This document shows positions 23,014-30,218 of a stretch of DNA of 40,818 nt, one piece after another. The DNA lies in the IMG/VR virus record IMGVR_UViG_3300037882_001635, positions 1-40,818 of that record; one strand, written 5' to 3'. A program made the position numbers and the translations under genes. Every line of letters starts with the position of its first letter. Position 1 is the stretch's first letter. Source of the DNA: a virus. A model generated the notes under the pieces. That model searched no databases and was not told the origin of the DNA. It was given only the letters and a program-made list of their open reading frames with translations.

Positions 23014-24308
23014 AGATAAAGCATTTTGCAAAGCTGCGGTTTATCGTACGTCACGGGTACGCTGCTATCTGCCCACGGTAACTCGATTTTGCAAGCCTCA
23101 AGTACCTCTTCCAGTGGCTTACGTACGCCCTCGGTGCCAAGCGTGAAGTACCGTTCCCATGGCTGGTCCGTTAAGTTCAGGTAATGTTTTAAACTCGTCT
23201 TAGGCGTAGAGTGTCCCATGCGTAACTGTAGCGATATCATGGATTGCGTAGCCTGATAGTAGTACGTTGCGAATGAGTGCCTCATGGCGTCTTTTGGCCA
23301 GCGTTTAATACCTGCACGCCTGTATATGCGGTAGAACTCACGTCTCAACTTGTCATATTCAAGAGGTACAATCTTATCGGTAGGCGTAGGCTCGGCTACG
23401 TCTACACTTTCTTTGTACGTCTTATCTATCCATGCCCTCAATAGCAGCCGTGCGTTAAGCGGTAGCGGTATTACACGCATGTCATTAGTCTTCGACTTAC
23501 TAGCAGGTAGCCGTATTACTGTACCTCCTTCCCGCAAATCCTCCCAACGTAGGCGGCATAGTTCATGTGGTCGTACACCACAAAACAAACCTATGACTAC
23601 GTACGTGAAACACACACCCTCCAGTTCCTCCCACGCTGATTTAAGCAACGCACCCGCTTCTTCGATAGTTAGAATTACAGGGTCAAACTTTTTCGGGTCG
23701 GGGCGGCGTACTTGAAACATAATGTCACGGTGCATGTACTCCCTCTTAGTGGCGTACCGAAATAACATCTTTAAATAGTTGTAGTACTGTAGCAGGCTGT
23801 ACTCGCCTAACGGTCTACTGTATAGCCAATCCTCAATTTCCACGGGCTTGATGTCATGTAGCCAACGTTGCCCTAAAGTCTCGGCTAGCTGCTCAAATCG
23901 GTGAAGTGAACGTAGGTACACAGGGGTGTACTTTGGCTGTGTATCCTCTTTGCTTATCTTGCGTGTTGCTAACCTCTTCTTACCTACAAACTCATCGACT
24001 AATTTTCCCAAAGTCATCTGGCCACCAGCGGGGTACTTGTGACGTAGCATGTAGGTTACCGCTTCCGTTAAGCTATCCGTTACGCCCTCTTTGGCTAGCA
24101 GGTCGTACGCATGGCTGGCGTCGTTCCGCTGTGCCTGCGTAAACGTGTGGTTAGACCCGCCGTCCTCCAGCTCCTCCCGTAGCCGTTTTACCAGGGCGTC
24201 ACGTGCCGCTACGGTCTCGACAATGTGGCGTTGCCGTGTTGCCATGCGCCGTCCCGTATCAACGTGCCATTTACCTCCTACCAGTTTCACCGTTGGGAAA
24301 GATTTCAT
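23007..24308 (-). CDS. int: Tyrosine recombinase (integrase)
   Basis: 433 residues. SAM-like core-binding domain about 100-200 (LGKLVDEFVGKK ... LLQYYNYLKMLFRYATKR), catalytic domain from ~210. Catalytic residues visible: R246 in CGVRPHELCRLRW, K273, R343 and H344 in AMRHSFATYYY, H366 in MGHSTPKTSLKHY, and nucleophile Y376. The first His of the usual H-x-x-R box is Asp (D340), a variant seen in integrases with an N/D-A-L/M-R-H-S-F box. The N-terminal ~60 residues (KLVGGKWHVDTGRR) resemble an arm-binding three-strand sheet. It should integrate the phage at attP, for which a candidate lies just upstream. Confidence 0.93.
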   Translation of the reverse strand: MKSFPTVKLVGGKWHVDTGRRMATRQRHIVETVAARDALVKRLREELEDGGSNHTFTQAQRNDASHAYDLLAKEGVTDSLTEAVTYMLRHKYPAGGQMTLGKLVDEFVGKKRLATRKISKEDTQPKYTPVYLRSLHRFEQLAETLGQRWLHDIKPVEIEDWLYSRPLGEYSLLQYYNYLKMLFRYATKREYMHRDIMFQVRRPDPKKFDPVILTIEEAGALLKSAWEELEGVCFTYVVIGLFCGVRPHELCRLRWEDLREGGTVIRLPASKSKTNDMRVIPLPLNARLLLRAWIDKTYKESVDVAEPTPTDKIVPLEYDKLRREFYRIYRRAGIKRWPKDAMRHSFATYYYQATQSMISLQLRMGHSTPKTSLKHYLNLTDQPWERYFTLGTEGVRKPLEEVLEACKIELPWADSSVPVTYDKPQLCKMLYLC

Positions 24309-24318
24309 GGGCTGGGTT

Positions 24319-24456
24319 GTGGCAATAATGTGTCAACGTGTCAACTAGCCCCGTAAACTTATGAAAATCGTTTATCGCCCAATGTTGGTTATCAACGGTT
24401 TAAGTTTTAAGATTTTGACGCTTGCTGGGGACAGGTTGTGTCAACGGTGTGGCAAT
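24319..24456. other. Candidate attP/integrase arm-site cluster
   Basis: Five direct copies of an 8-mer GTGKCAAY flank a ~90-bp interval: GTGGCAAT 24319, GTGTCAAC 24330 and 24338, then GTGTCAAC 24438 and GTGGCAAT 24449. Pairs are 11 bp apart on both sides. Direct repeats flanking a core beside int are the usual layout of arm-type sites. They also overlap the int 5' region, so they could regulate int. The crossover core within 24346-24437 cannot be placed without the host site. Confidence 0.5.
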
Positions 24457-24501
24457 GATTTTGGCGGGGCTTTTCACTCGTGACAGCCTAGCTGCGTCCA
24501 C

Positions 24502-24530
24502 AAAAAAGCCCAGCTTTTTAAGGGCTGGAC
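24502..24530 (-). terminator. Intrinsic terminator ending the ncRNA
   Basis: On minus, GTCCAGC (24530-24524) pairs with GCTGGGC (24514-24508) with one G-U, 9-base loop, followed by six T (24507-24502). The plus strand lacks a T-run here, so direction is clear. Confidence 0.75.
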
Positions 24531-24893
24531 TTCTTGTTGCGGTGCGTGTGGCGTTTCCCGAAGGATAGACCATGTAAAGCCTTCAAGCGCTAGTTGTACA
24601 TCCCTACATGCTGCGGTTCACACGTCGGCAGGATTAACGGTAGCTACTCCGTTTTACTGCACGGGTCTCGACTCCCGTAAGGTGGTGGTATAGCAAGGGT
24701 GGTGAATACACATACATCACTGCATATGCTGCTTGCTGTCAAAATGGTGGTACGTCCACTTTACCCCGCAGGGTGCGAAACCTCCAACAAACGGTGCACC
24801 GTGTGGGTGTGCGATTTACACTACGTACCGTAAATGTCAAAAGAACTAAGAGGAGTTGAGAGCGTAATAGCCTTTATACGATAACGTCCTGTA
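24502..24893 (-). ncRNA. Candidate ~390-nt structured non-coding RNA
   Basis: A -35/-10 pair (24927-24900 on minus) and a terminator at 24530-24502 frame a transcript of about 390 nt with no reading frame above ~16 codons. Local stems are plentiful: AACGG/CCGTT (24653-24649 with 24640-24636) and ACGGG/CCCGT (24678-24674 with 24665-24661), both with 8-base loops; AGCAAG/CTTGCT (24737-24732 with 24697-24692) enclosing a branched region; CATGTA/TACATG (24610-24605 with 24576-24571); short hairpins with UNCG-type loops. I compared it with tmRNA, RNase P, 6S and group I introns and found no match. It lies directly upstream of int. Confidence 0.6.
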
Positions 24894-24899
24894 CATACA

Positions 24900-24927
24900 A
24901 GTATACCACATGTATAGTTTTTTGCAA
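24900..24927 (-). promoter_or_regulatory. Promoter of the ncRNA
   Basis: On minus, -35 TTGCAA (24927-24922), 16-bp spacer, -10 TATACT (24905-24900). A start is expected near 24893. An ATG 3 nt after the -10 opens only a 16-codon frame. Confidence 0.6.
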
Positions 24928-24937
24928 TTAAAAGCAC

Positions 24938-24970
24938 AAAAAACCCGCCCCCATGAATAAAAAGGGCGGG
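24938..24970 (-). terminator. Intrinsic terminator after the 188-aa gene
   Basis: Stem CCCGCCC/GGGCGGG (24944-24950 with 24964-24970), 13-base loop, six T on minus (24943-24938). It ends transcription from 25588 just before the ncRNA promoter. Confidence 0.85.
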
Positions 24971-25021
24971 CATTTGTGAGAGCCTGCAAAACCAAATGCA
25001 GGGTGTTATGTCCCAAAGTGT

Positions 25022-25588
25022 TTACTCCATGTCTCGGTGGGCTGACTGGGCTAGTGAGTCACGTCCAAAGTGGATTGCATTAAATAAGTCGTCCATAGCT
25101 GCACCTAACTTGTTCTGGTCTTTCTTGGCAATGTCCGCAATGGCTACGTGGCATGCACGTATAAAGTGTTGTATGGCTGTTTTCTTTTTGGGCAACCTGC
25201 CCGCATTGACGTAGTCCATAAGTATTTGGTAATTCTTAGGGTCATTTGTAAAACTCTTGATAATCTCATCGTACCTGCCATTGCCCGCTGTACCTCCTAC
25301 AGTTAGATACGGTTTTAGCTTTTCTGCAAGACCTGCAACTAGTGTATCCTCTACCAAAATGTCGTTTTTGGATGGCTGTACATGTTCGTCCCACGTACCC
25401 CCATTTAGCATATGGTCAAAGAATCGGTCTTCCCATAGCTGCAAAATAGCTTCCTCACGTTCCTTTCGGGATTTACCAGATACCTGGTTAACCTTAAGAT
25501 ACTCGGGTGTCCAGTCGATTACGGGGGCTGGTAGCCCCATACATGGAAATATAAACGCTTCGGCTACACTTGATGGGTTAGGATTCAT
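25022..25588 (-). CDS. Hypothetical AGTACTGGAC-regulon protein (188 aa)
   Basis: Soluble, helical, Lys/Asp-rich, beginning MNPNPSSVAEAFIFPCMGLP. A long C-terminal helix region includes KKTAIQHFIRACHVAIADIA. No domain recognised. It is a single-gene transcript, with its own promoter of the AGTACTGGAC class and a strong terminator. That isolated placement between int/ncRNA and the mob-side genes would suit a regulator or lysogeny gene, but no HTH is evident. Confidence 0.8.
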   Translation of the reverse strand: MNPNPSSVAEAFIFPCMGLPAPVIDWTPEYLKVNQVSGKSRKEREEAILQLWEDRFFDHMLNGGTWDEHVQPSKNDILVEDTLVAGLAEKLKPYLTVGGTAGNGRYDEIIKSFTNDPKNYQILMDYVNAGRLPKKKTAIQHFIRACHVAIADIAKKDQNKLGAAMDDLFNAIHFGRDSLAQSAHRDME

Positions 25589-25597
25589 AACATATAT

Positions 25598-25631
25598 ATA
25601 CTACCATACGAACGGCTGTACGTCCAGTACT
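25598..25631 (-). promoter_or_regulatory. Promoter P4 with AGTACTGGAC element
   Basis: On minus, AGTACTGGAC (25631-25622) with -35 TGGACG (25626-25621), 17-bp spacer, -10 TAGTAT (25603-25598), then 9 nt to the ATG at 25588. Same geometry as P3 at 33348, and the -10 to ATG distance predicts a leaderless mRNA. Confidence 0.75.
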
Positions 25632-25647
25632 ATTTGTGTATGTACAC

Positions 25648-25669
25648 AAAAAAACCCTCACGAGGAGGG
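25648..25669 (-). terminator. Intrinsic terminator of the four-gene operon
   Basis: CCCTC/GAGGG stem (25655-25659 with 25665-25669), 5-base loop, seven T on minus (25654-25648). Confidence 0.8.
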
Positions 25670-25698
25670 CAATTTTGGTAATGGCTACGTGGTAGTGG

Positions 25699-25935
25699 CT
25701 AGTTGTCTTCTTCCTCGTCTTTTCTGTCCACCGCTACGCTGTACTCCCGTTCTGCGTCACTACGTGCCTTACTCCGTGCATGCTCTACGCTGTCTAGAAC
25801 TATGTCGTCTGCGTGGCAACAACGCCAGATAATCAACTCGATTTCTCTGTTTGATAACAGGAGCCCATATTCCGCATTTTGAACGTGGAGCTCCATATCG
25901 TACGTTTGCTTGTAAGCTGTAATCTTAGGTGTCAT
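25699..25935 (-). CDS. Hypothetical acidic protein (78 aa)
   Basis: Last gene of a four-gene overlapping operon. Starts in the stop of the previous gene (ATGA). Mixed N-terminal half with LSNREIELIIWRCCHADDIV, then a charged helix ending RKDEEEDN. No known domain. Confidence 0.7.
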   Translation of the reverse strand: MTPKITAYKQTYDMELHVQNAEYGLLLSNREIELIIWRCCHADDIVLDSVEHARSKARSDAEREYSVAVDRKDEEEDN

Positions 25936-26123
25936 AGTCGTACTACTCCTTTTAATTCCTGCTGCGTGAAAAATCCCTCTTTTATGTACTGCTGCACCTC
26001 GGGGCGGTCTTTGTAGACGGCAAGTACCACGCTGGCGGGTGCGTAGTTGCGTACAACATCACCAGACACTAGCTGCACCTGTACACGGTGAGAGGGGAGG
26101 CGGTGGAGGATAAGCGTACTCAT
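25932..26123 (-). CDS. Small hypothetical protein (63 aa)
   Basis: Begins MSTLILHRLPSHRVQVQLVS at 26123. GGAGG lies 8 nt upstream, so this ATG is favoured over a TTG five codons earlier. Beta-type start, then a helix PEVQQYIKEGFF and a Q-Q-E-L-K end. Overlaps both neighbours by 4 nt. Confidence 0.7.
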   Translation of the reverse strand: MSTLILHRLPSHRVQVQLVSGDVVRNYAPASVVLAVYKDRPEVQQYIKEGFFTQQELKGVVRL

Positions 26124-26278
26124 TTCTGCTTCCTCCAAGTCCGGTACTCGTCACGGCTGGCGAACACGGCGTAACCTCCGTCTACCTTTGCAATAACCTC
26201 CACTTGCGGGTTATTACGCTTAATTAAGCGGCGCATTGTGGTTACGGACAATCCATTTAGGTGATTTAGTATTTTCAT
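26120..26278 (-). CDS. Small basic HTH-like protein (52 aa)
   Basis: MKILNHLNGLSVTTMRRLIK opens a basic protein whose first 25 residues suit a helix-turn-helix (GLSVTTMRRLIKR) and whose second half is a two-strand hairpin plus helix (YAVFASRDEYRTWRKQK). Size and charge recall phage excisionase- or Cox-like winged helices. ATGA overlaps at both ends place it firmly in the operon 26568 to 25699. An excision or regulatory role would suit its position upstream of int, but this is inference. Confidence 0.65.
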   Translation of the reverse strand: MKILNHLNGLSVTTMRRLIKRNNPQVEVIAKVDGGYAVFASRDEYRTWRKQK

Positions 26279-26568
26279 AGCGGCATACCCTCCAGTGCTG
26301 ACTTACTTAGTGGGTTGCCTGCGTCCGCCACACGGTCTACTATCATGGCGTACAGGTTGTTCATGTACTCCCCCTCAAAGCCCCCTAGCTCGTTGGCTAG
26401 TTCGTGTACAAGTTTAACTGGCTCTACTTTGTCACTGTAACCCATGGTATGGGCTATATCGCCCGCAAAGGCGGTTAAATTGGCAAAGGCTTGACCCTCG
26501 CCATGAATAGACAATTCCTTGTCCCATGTACGCCCGATGGACGTGTTTATATTTTTGGTTGTTGACAT
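26275..26568 (-). CDS. Hypothetical protein, first of four-gene operon (97 aa)
   Basis: Starts MSTTKNINTSIGRTWDKELS, soluble and mildly acidic. Helices around FANLTAFAGDIAHTMGY and VKLVHELANELGGFEGEYMNNLYAMIVD. No domain recognised. The start is set by TATAGT 6 nt upstream, another leaderless promoter. The stop overlaps the next start by 4 nt. Confidence 0.75.
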   Translation of the reverse strand: MSTTKNINTSIGRTWDKELSIHGEGQAFANLTAFAGDIAHTMGYSDKVEPVKLVHELANELGGFEGEYMNNLYAMIVDRVADAGNPLSKSALEGMPL

Positions 26569-26574
26569 AACACC

Positions 26575-26580
26575 ACTATA
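26575..26580 (-). promoter_or_regulatory. -10 box of leaderless promoter
   Basis: TATAGT on minus (26580-26575), 6 nt before the ATG at 26568. No Shine-Dalgarno. Confidence 0.6.
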
Positions 26581-26658
26581 TTAGCAAGTATCCATACGCA
26601 TGGTAACTTTATTTACTAAATAGTAACTATCGCTTGACAAATGCCAAATATGGTGTAC

Positions 26659-26973
26659 CTAGACGGTGGCGTACGTATCTAGAGGTAACGTTCTAATCAC
26701 TGTCGGTAGGTACGCATTAATAGCCAAATTAGACCATTTGAATATATACTTGCTGTTTTCGTCAAAGCCCTTACGTGCAAACGTTATGGCGTGCTCGTCT
26801 ATGTTAAGAATGTCATGGTAGTAACTTGCTGTTGTCTTCTTTCCAATTTTAGGATTGTAGGCCTCGTACTCTTGTGTACACTTGCCCAACATGCCCATAA
26901 TTTCGTGGTGGGATAGCCCTAGTAGCTCGTTATGCTGGCAAAGTATGGCGATGTGGTTTTCGTCTAGTCTCAT
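26659..26973 (-). CDS. LGLSxHE-family protein, member A (104 aa)
   Basis: N-terminal ~35 residues carry the family signature: HIAILCQHNELLGLSHHEIM followed by GMLG. The spacing of L-G-L-S-x-x-E and L-G is like a Cro/C1-type helix-turn-helix (scanning helix then recognition helix), though diverged. The rest looks beta-rich (YYHDILNIDEHAITFARKG) with a late W-x-x-L. Four other proteins of this window share the signature (29489, 38909, 39266, 39746). It follows 26980 after 6 nt, in one transcript. Confidence 0.75.
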   Translation of the reverse strand: MRLDENHIAILCQHNELLGLSHHEIMGMLGKCTQEYEAYNPKIGKKTTASYYHDILNIDEHAITFARKGFDENSKYIFKWSNLAINAYLPTVIRTLPLDTYATV

Positions 26974-26979
26974 GGTGGG

Positions 26980-27216
26980 TTAAAAATCTACGGGCGTTGC
27001 AGGTGGTAACTCGATAGGCTTAGGTGGCAAGTACAGATAGCTTAAGTCTTTTGCTGGTTCTGGTTCAGTTGGAATATCCATTCCCCAGGGTATCCTCGTG
27101 TGCCCATCAACCGCTTTTCCAAGCAGAAGGGCTTCTTGCTCTCGGTACCACTTAAGTTCCCTTGCACGTTCAGCAAGTACTTCGCCAAAGCCACTGATTG
27201 ACATTTTCTTCTTCAT
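26980..27216 (-). CDS. Hypothetical protein (78 aa)
   Basis: Starts MKKKMSISGFGEVLAERARE, an amphipathic basic helix to about residue 30, then a Pro-rich tail (LYLPPKPIELPPATPVDF). No domain recognised. Promoter TATAAT 6 nt upstream fixes the start. Co-transcribed with LGLSxHE member A. Confidence 0.7.
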   Translation of the reverse strand: MKKKMSISGFGEVLAERARELKWYREQEALLLGKAVDGHTRIPWGMDIPTEPEPAKDLSYLYLPPKPIELPPATPVDF

Positions 27217-27222
27217 CTACCT

Positions 27223-27228
27223 ATTATA
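27223..27228 (-). promoter_or_regulatory. -10 box of leaderless promoter
   Basis: TATAAT on minus (27228-27223) then AGGTAG and the ATG at 27216. The same TATAATAGGTA-x-ATG layout is found at 21977. Confidence 0.65.
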
Positions 27229-27232
27229 CTAC

Positions 27233-28525
27233 TTACAGTACGTTATCAAATCCCTCCATGGCTGGGTTGCTCAATAAGTGGGCGCAACTAGCGAAAGGTA
27301 CACCTGCCATCCACGCACAAATTACGCATATAAACGCTGCTACGGAGCCTCTGGGGGGCATAGACTTAACTTTGGTACTACCGCCTATAATGCCCTCAAT
27401 TATGCCTAAAACGGGCTTTAAAGCAGGGTCTAATCCTGTGCCAAAGCTACCAAATCGACTACGCTTAAAGATGGCTGTACGCATTTGCCGGCGGAACCCT
27501 TTATCCCATGGCATTACACCATGGATAATGTCGTACGACTGTCTAGGCGTGAGCTTAAACGCTGGTACGTCCTGGTACTGCTCGTACTCCTCAAGTGTCG
27601 CCGTGTTATTCTCACTTGATACTATCTGCTTATCGTAATAGTGCTGACGCTGTAACTCCGTACGCATTTTCAAGGGCATTTCCACTAGCTCCAAATCGTC
27701 ATTAAGTATCGCACCACGATTTTCACGTAGTAAGTAGTTAATTTGGTCTAGGCGTACCCTCCTCCCCTTATACATCCAGCACATCCGCCCGCCCGTTGTA
27801 CGCATACGTTTAGCGAGCTGTAACCGTTCAAGCTCCATAATTTTTTCTTTGGGAGATTGCTTTATGACCTCGTAAAAGTGGTTAAACGCCGTCTTAGCGT
27901 CAGGGCGGCAATCAGGGCGTACTTCGCACTTCTCACGAATATAAAGGGCGGCACCAGGCTGTATCACGCCTTTGTACCAACGTAGGCTATTCATCTCGAT
28001 AACCTTTCCACGTTTCCATGTGTAGTCCAAAAGTCGCTGGTTTTTCTCGTCCCAGTTTGTACCTATGATGTGCATGTGCAGATTGTTCTTGTCGCCATGT
28101 ATCCCCCAGTAAACCGCCGGTGAGTGCTTGTAGTACGCTTCGATGTACTGCATACCTGCATTCTCTAAGTATGGCTGTGCCTTAGCGTACTCGTCAGGGT
28201 CCAAAATATCCCGCATGGACAGTACGGTATGGCGGTGTTTGTAGCTGCTACGCCGACCGCCTTTGTACGCACCGTCAATGATTTTACTGATAAACTTGTG
28301 GTCTAGTAATTCGGCACTAAGCCCCTGGAACGCTGTACCATAAAAGCCACGTTTAAGTACACGGTGGTCCGTATCCAAGAGTTCAGTTTCGACAACCTTG
28401 TTACGTGCCCTGAAACTATCTATGTGTTTAACGATTGCCGCACAGCCCTTTTTATTAAGTTTCGGGAGTATGACGGTTAGAAACCATGCGTACTTAAAGT
28501 TTTCTTGTTCGGTGGTGTAGTTCAT
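27233..28525 (-). CDS. HUH-type relaxase with C-terminal membrane segment
   Basis: 430 residues. The core motif is GIHGDKNNLHMHIIGTNWD: H143, D145, H150 and H152 give the H-x-D-x4-H-x-H signature of mobilisation relaxases (metal-binding motif III). Upstream, KHRHTVLSMRDILDPDEY matches the preceding strand and helix of the family. The catalytic Tyr is not certain; Y3, Y13 and Y62 are candidates. Residues ~230-300 are basic and helical. A hydrophobic helix at about 393-415 (VAAFICVICAWMAGVPFA) would anchor it to the membrane. Third gene of a coupled operon with a DNA-binding-type partner and a small membrane protein, as in plasmid mob loci. An alternative role is nicking for rolling-circle replication. 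Confidence 0.8.
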   Translation of the reverse strand: MNYTTEQENFKYAWFLTVILPKLNKKGCAAIVKHIDSFRARNKVVETELLDTDHRVLKRGFYGTAFQGLSAELLDHKFISKIIDGAYKGGRRSSYKHRHTVLSMRDILDPDEYAKAQPYLENAGMQYIEAYYKHSPAVYWGIHGDKNNLHMHIIGTNWDEKNQRLLDYTWKRGKVIEMNSLRWYKGVIQPGAALYIREKCEVRPDCRPDAKTAFNHFYEVIKQSPKEKIMELERLQLAKRMRTTGGRMCWMYKGRRVRLDQINYLLRENRGAILNDDLELVEMPLKMRTELQRQHYYDKQIVSSENNTATLEEYEQYQDVPAFKLTPRQSYDIIHGVMPWDKGFRRQMRTAIFKRSRFGSFGTGLDPALKPVLGIIEGIIGGSTKVKSMPPRGSVAAFICVICAWMAGVPFASCAHLLSNPAMEGFDNVL

Positions 28526-29115
28526 ACGAAATTGTGTTTGTCTATTTCTTCGATTACGTTGTTAACTTCTGCCCATGCGATGTTGCTGTTTATGTGGGCG
28601 AATACGTTGACTTTTGCGTCTACAATGCGTTTACGTAGTGGTATGCGGTCGGGGCGGGATAAATATAGGTACAGGTCTTGAAACTTAGCATAATCGATTA
28701 CGAGGCGTTCACGTTTCCAAGGGTCAAGCTGTACCATCCAAATGTCATGGCAACGGTGAGGTAGCTGAATATGGATGGGTGTTTGCTTTAGATGGAGTTT
28801 AATAGCTCTTACAACCCGCATGGCAAATTGCTGTACGGGGACGGTTGCATGGGCTGTACCTAATTCCTCAATTCCCGTGCAGAGCTGGTAAAGTGTTTGG
28901 GCGAAGTTTATGTGTTCTAAGGCAAACTCATTCGGGGTTAGGGTGGGGTAGTCTTTTATGCGGTCAACGATGGTAGATATTAGATGGGCTGTACGTTTAT
29001 TGGGACTGTCGGGGTGGTAACCTTTGTCGTACTCTTTTTTCCAGGTGTTGTGTAGTTTCGTGGACACCTGTAGTTCTATCTGGTGGGCTGGTGGGGTAGG
29101 GGTAATGGGGTTCAT
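28522..29115 (-). CDS. Putative relaxase accessory protein (197 aa)
   Basis: Start MNPITPTPPAHQIELQVSTK at 29115 overlaps the stop of the upstream gene; its stop overlaps the relaxase start (both ATGA). Basic and helical, with KLHNTWKKEYDKGYHPD and, near the end, a region with WKRERLVIDYAKFQDLYLYL. No assigned domain. Plasmid relaxases are usually encoded with a MobC/MbeB-like accessory that binds oriT, and coupling suggests that role here. Inference from context. Confidence 0.7.
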   Translation of the reverse strand: MNPITPTPPAHQIELQVSTKLHNTWKKEYDKGYHPDSPNKRTAHLISTIVDRIKDYPTLTPNEFALEHINFAQTLYQLCTGIEELGTAHATVPVQQFAMRVVRAIKLHLKQTPIHIQLPHRCHDIWMVQLDPWKRERLVIDYAKFQDLYLYLSRPDRIPLRKRIVDAKVNVFAHINSNIAWAEVNNVIEEIDKHNFV

Positions 29116-29348
29116 AGAAAGTTGTACTTGAATAGGTAGCCTGCGACTGTACCTAAGAGACAGCCGAAAGAGAAAGCCCTTGCATGTGAAGTGCGTATCC
29201 AGCACCACATAACTATGGCGAACAGTACTGAAGTTTTACCTATGCTGCGGTTGAATATTACGTGAGCGGGTGGTTGCTGTTGTACTATCTCGTTAAGTTT
29301 TTTAGCGTAATTCTCGTTGGCTATGTCCACTGTTTTTGTGAGTTTCAT
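29112..29348 (-). CDS. Small membrane protein of the mob operon (78 aa)
   Basis: MKLTKTVDIANENYAKKLNE, soluble N-terminal ~35 residues, then one or two hydrophobic helices (KTSVLFAIVMWCWI; FSFGCLLGTVAGYLF). Promoter TACAAT 6 nt upstream sets the start at 29348. First gene of the operon with the relaxase. Membrane partners are known in mob systems (for example RSF1010 MobB has a membrane segment). Confidence 0.65.
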   Translation of the reverse strand: MKLTKTVDIANENYAKKLNEIVQQQPPAHVIFNRSIGKTSVLFAIVMWCWIRTSHARAFSFGCLLGTVAGYLFKYNFL

Positions 29349-29354
29349 AAGACT

Positions 29355-29360
29355 ATTGTA
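29355..29360 (-). promoter_or_regulatory. -10 box of leaderless promoter for the mob operon
   Basis: TGTACAAT on minus with TACAAT at 29360-29355, 6 nt before the ATG at 29348. Confidence 0.6.
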
Positions 29361-29405
29361 CAGCATGCAAAGCAGAGTTTCGGAGTAAGCATAATACATG
29401 TGCCA

Positions 29406-29452
29406 GATAGCTATCTCCTCCGAGATAGCGGAAATACGTTTCGCCTACGGCG
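29406..29452. other. Hairpin pair beside the mob operon, oriT candidate
   Basis: GCTATCTC (29410-29417) pairs with GAGATAGC (29422-29429), 4-base loop, and CGCC (29442-29445) with GGCG (29449-29452). They lie in the 129-bp non-coding gap between the mob operon and the 29489 gene. oriT inverted repeats are commonly next to relaxase operons. A terminator is unlikely as no T-tract follows. Confidence 0.4.
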
Positions 29453-29477
29453 ATGATTTTAAGGCATTTCTATGCTG

Positions 29478-29483
29478 TACACT
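29478..29483 (+). promoter_or_regulatory. -10 box, leaderless promoter
   Basis: TGTACACT with TACACT at 29478-29483, only 5 nt before the ATG at 29489, the shortest spacing in the set. Confidence 0.45.
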
Positions 29484-29488
29484 AGCCC

Positions 29489-29914
29489 ATGAATTACAAA
29501 GGCAAAATCACTGAAGACCACATCGAGCTTCTATCCGAAAACAAAGACGGACTGGGCTTATCGTTCCACGAAATTGTACTACTCAAAGACACTCAACCTG
29601 GAGCCGTCAAAATTGAACGCTGGATTAATCGGCTGGACGAGTTTTACAACGTGGCGTGGATTGGTTCAATCAATCCACTAGGCGTAAACTTAGTGTACGA
29701 AATCGAAGAACTAAACGAACGCACAACGTCCTTTTTCACGTGGAAAGAAATATCACTCCAAATGTTCGCAGAAGACTTGAAAGATTTTAAACGCATGCTC
29801 TTTGAGGGTGTCGTACGAGACCAACGGTGCAGCTCTATTGAGTCTTCCCTGGAGCGTCTAAAGGCTCAAAATACATGCGTGCTGGCGTATCGTGTACACT
29901 GTAACTTAACATGA
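29489..29914 (+). CDS. LGLSxHE-family protein, member B (141 aa)
   Basis: Family signature near the start: HIELLSENKDGLGLSFHEIV. The rest includes WIGSINPLGVNLVYEIEEL and a W-K-E-I-S-L helix, a pattern also seen after the signature in the other members. Probable degenerate HTH plus beta-rich domain; function unknown. First gene of a plus-strand pair; stop overlaps the next start (ATGA). Divergent from the mob operon. Confidence 0.75.
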   Translation: MNYKGKITEDHIELLSENKDGLGLSFHEIVLLKDTQPGAVKIERWINRLDEFYNVAWIGSINPLGVNLVYEIEELNERTTSFFTWKEISLQMFAEDLKDFKRMLFEGVVRDQRCSSIESSLERLKAQNTCVLAYRVHCNLT

Positions 29915-30198
29915 CACTGCCGCCCTCCACGCTTAAGTTTGGGGCGTACAAAACCTACACCGTAGCCCGTGCCACCCATTGCCCAATAGGTAGGCTGGAG
30001 GGGCTTACAATCGATTTAGAGGCTGGCAAAACGCCCCCCGCCATCTCCACCCTCCTTGTCGATAATCACGCCCAATTATGGCAAGTAACGGGCTGTACGT
30101 CCACTGGGCGTATCCACCTGCTAGAGTACCGCCCGCCAAAAGTGGTACCTGTAAAATTGGTGAAGTTCGGGCTGGTGGGTAGACTTATAGACATCTAG
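29911..30198 (+). CDS. Hypothetical protein (95 aa)
   Basis: Coupled to 29489 by ATGA. Beta-rich, with LKFGAYKTYTVARATHCP, AQLWQVTGCTSTGRIHLLEY and a basic end VPVKLVKFGLVGRLIDI. It looks like a small SH3-like or OB-like fold, though no family is recognised. Confidence 0.7.
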   Translation: MTLPPSTLKFGAYKTYTVARATHCPIGRLEGLTIDLEAGKTPPAISTLLVDNHAQLWQVTGCTSTGRIHLLEYRPPKVVPVKLVKFGLVGRLIDI

Positions 30199-30203
30199 TG
30201 CTG

Positions 30204-30209
30204 TATAAT
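30204..30209 (+). promoter_or_regulatory. -10 box of leaderless promoter
   Basis: TGTATAAT with TATAAT at 30204-30209, 9 nt before the ATG at 30219. Confidence 0.65.
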
Positions 30210-30218
30210 ATCGGTACT

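Noticed and set aside
24655-24685. T-arm-like sequence suggesting a tRNA
   Set aside because: The loop has one base too many and no acceptor, D or anticodon arms can be built around it. No tRNA was found in the window.
24502-24893. Possible tmRNA, RNase P RNA, 6S RNA or group I intron
   Set aside because: No tRNA-like ends or tag frame, no RNase P conserved boxes, no extended 6S-like duplex and no intron core motifs were visible, so no known class is claimed.
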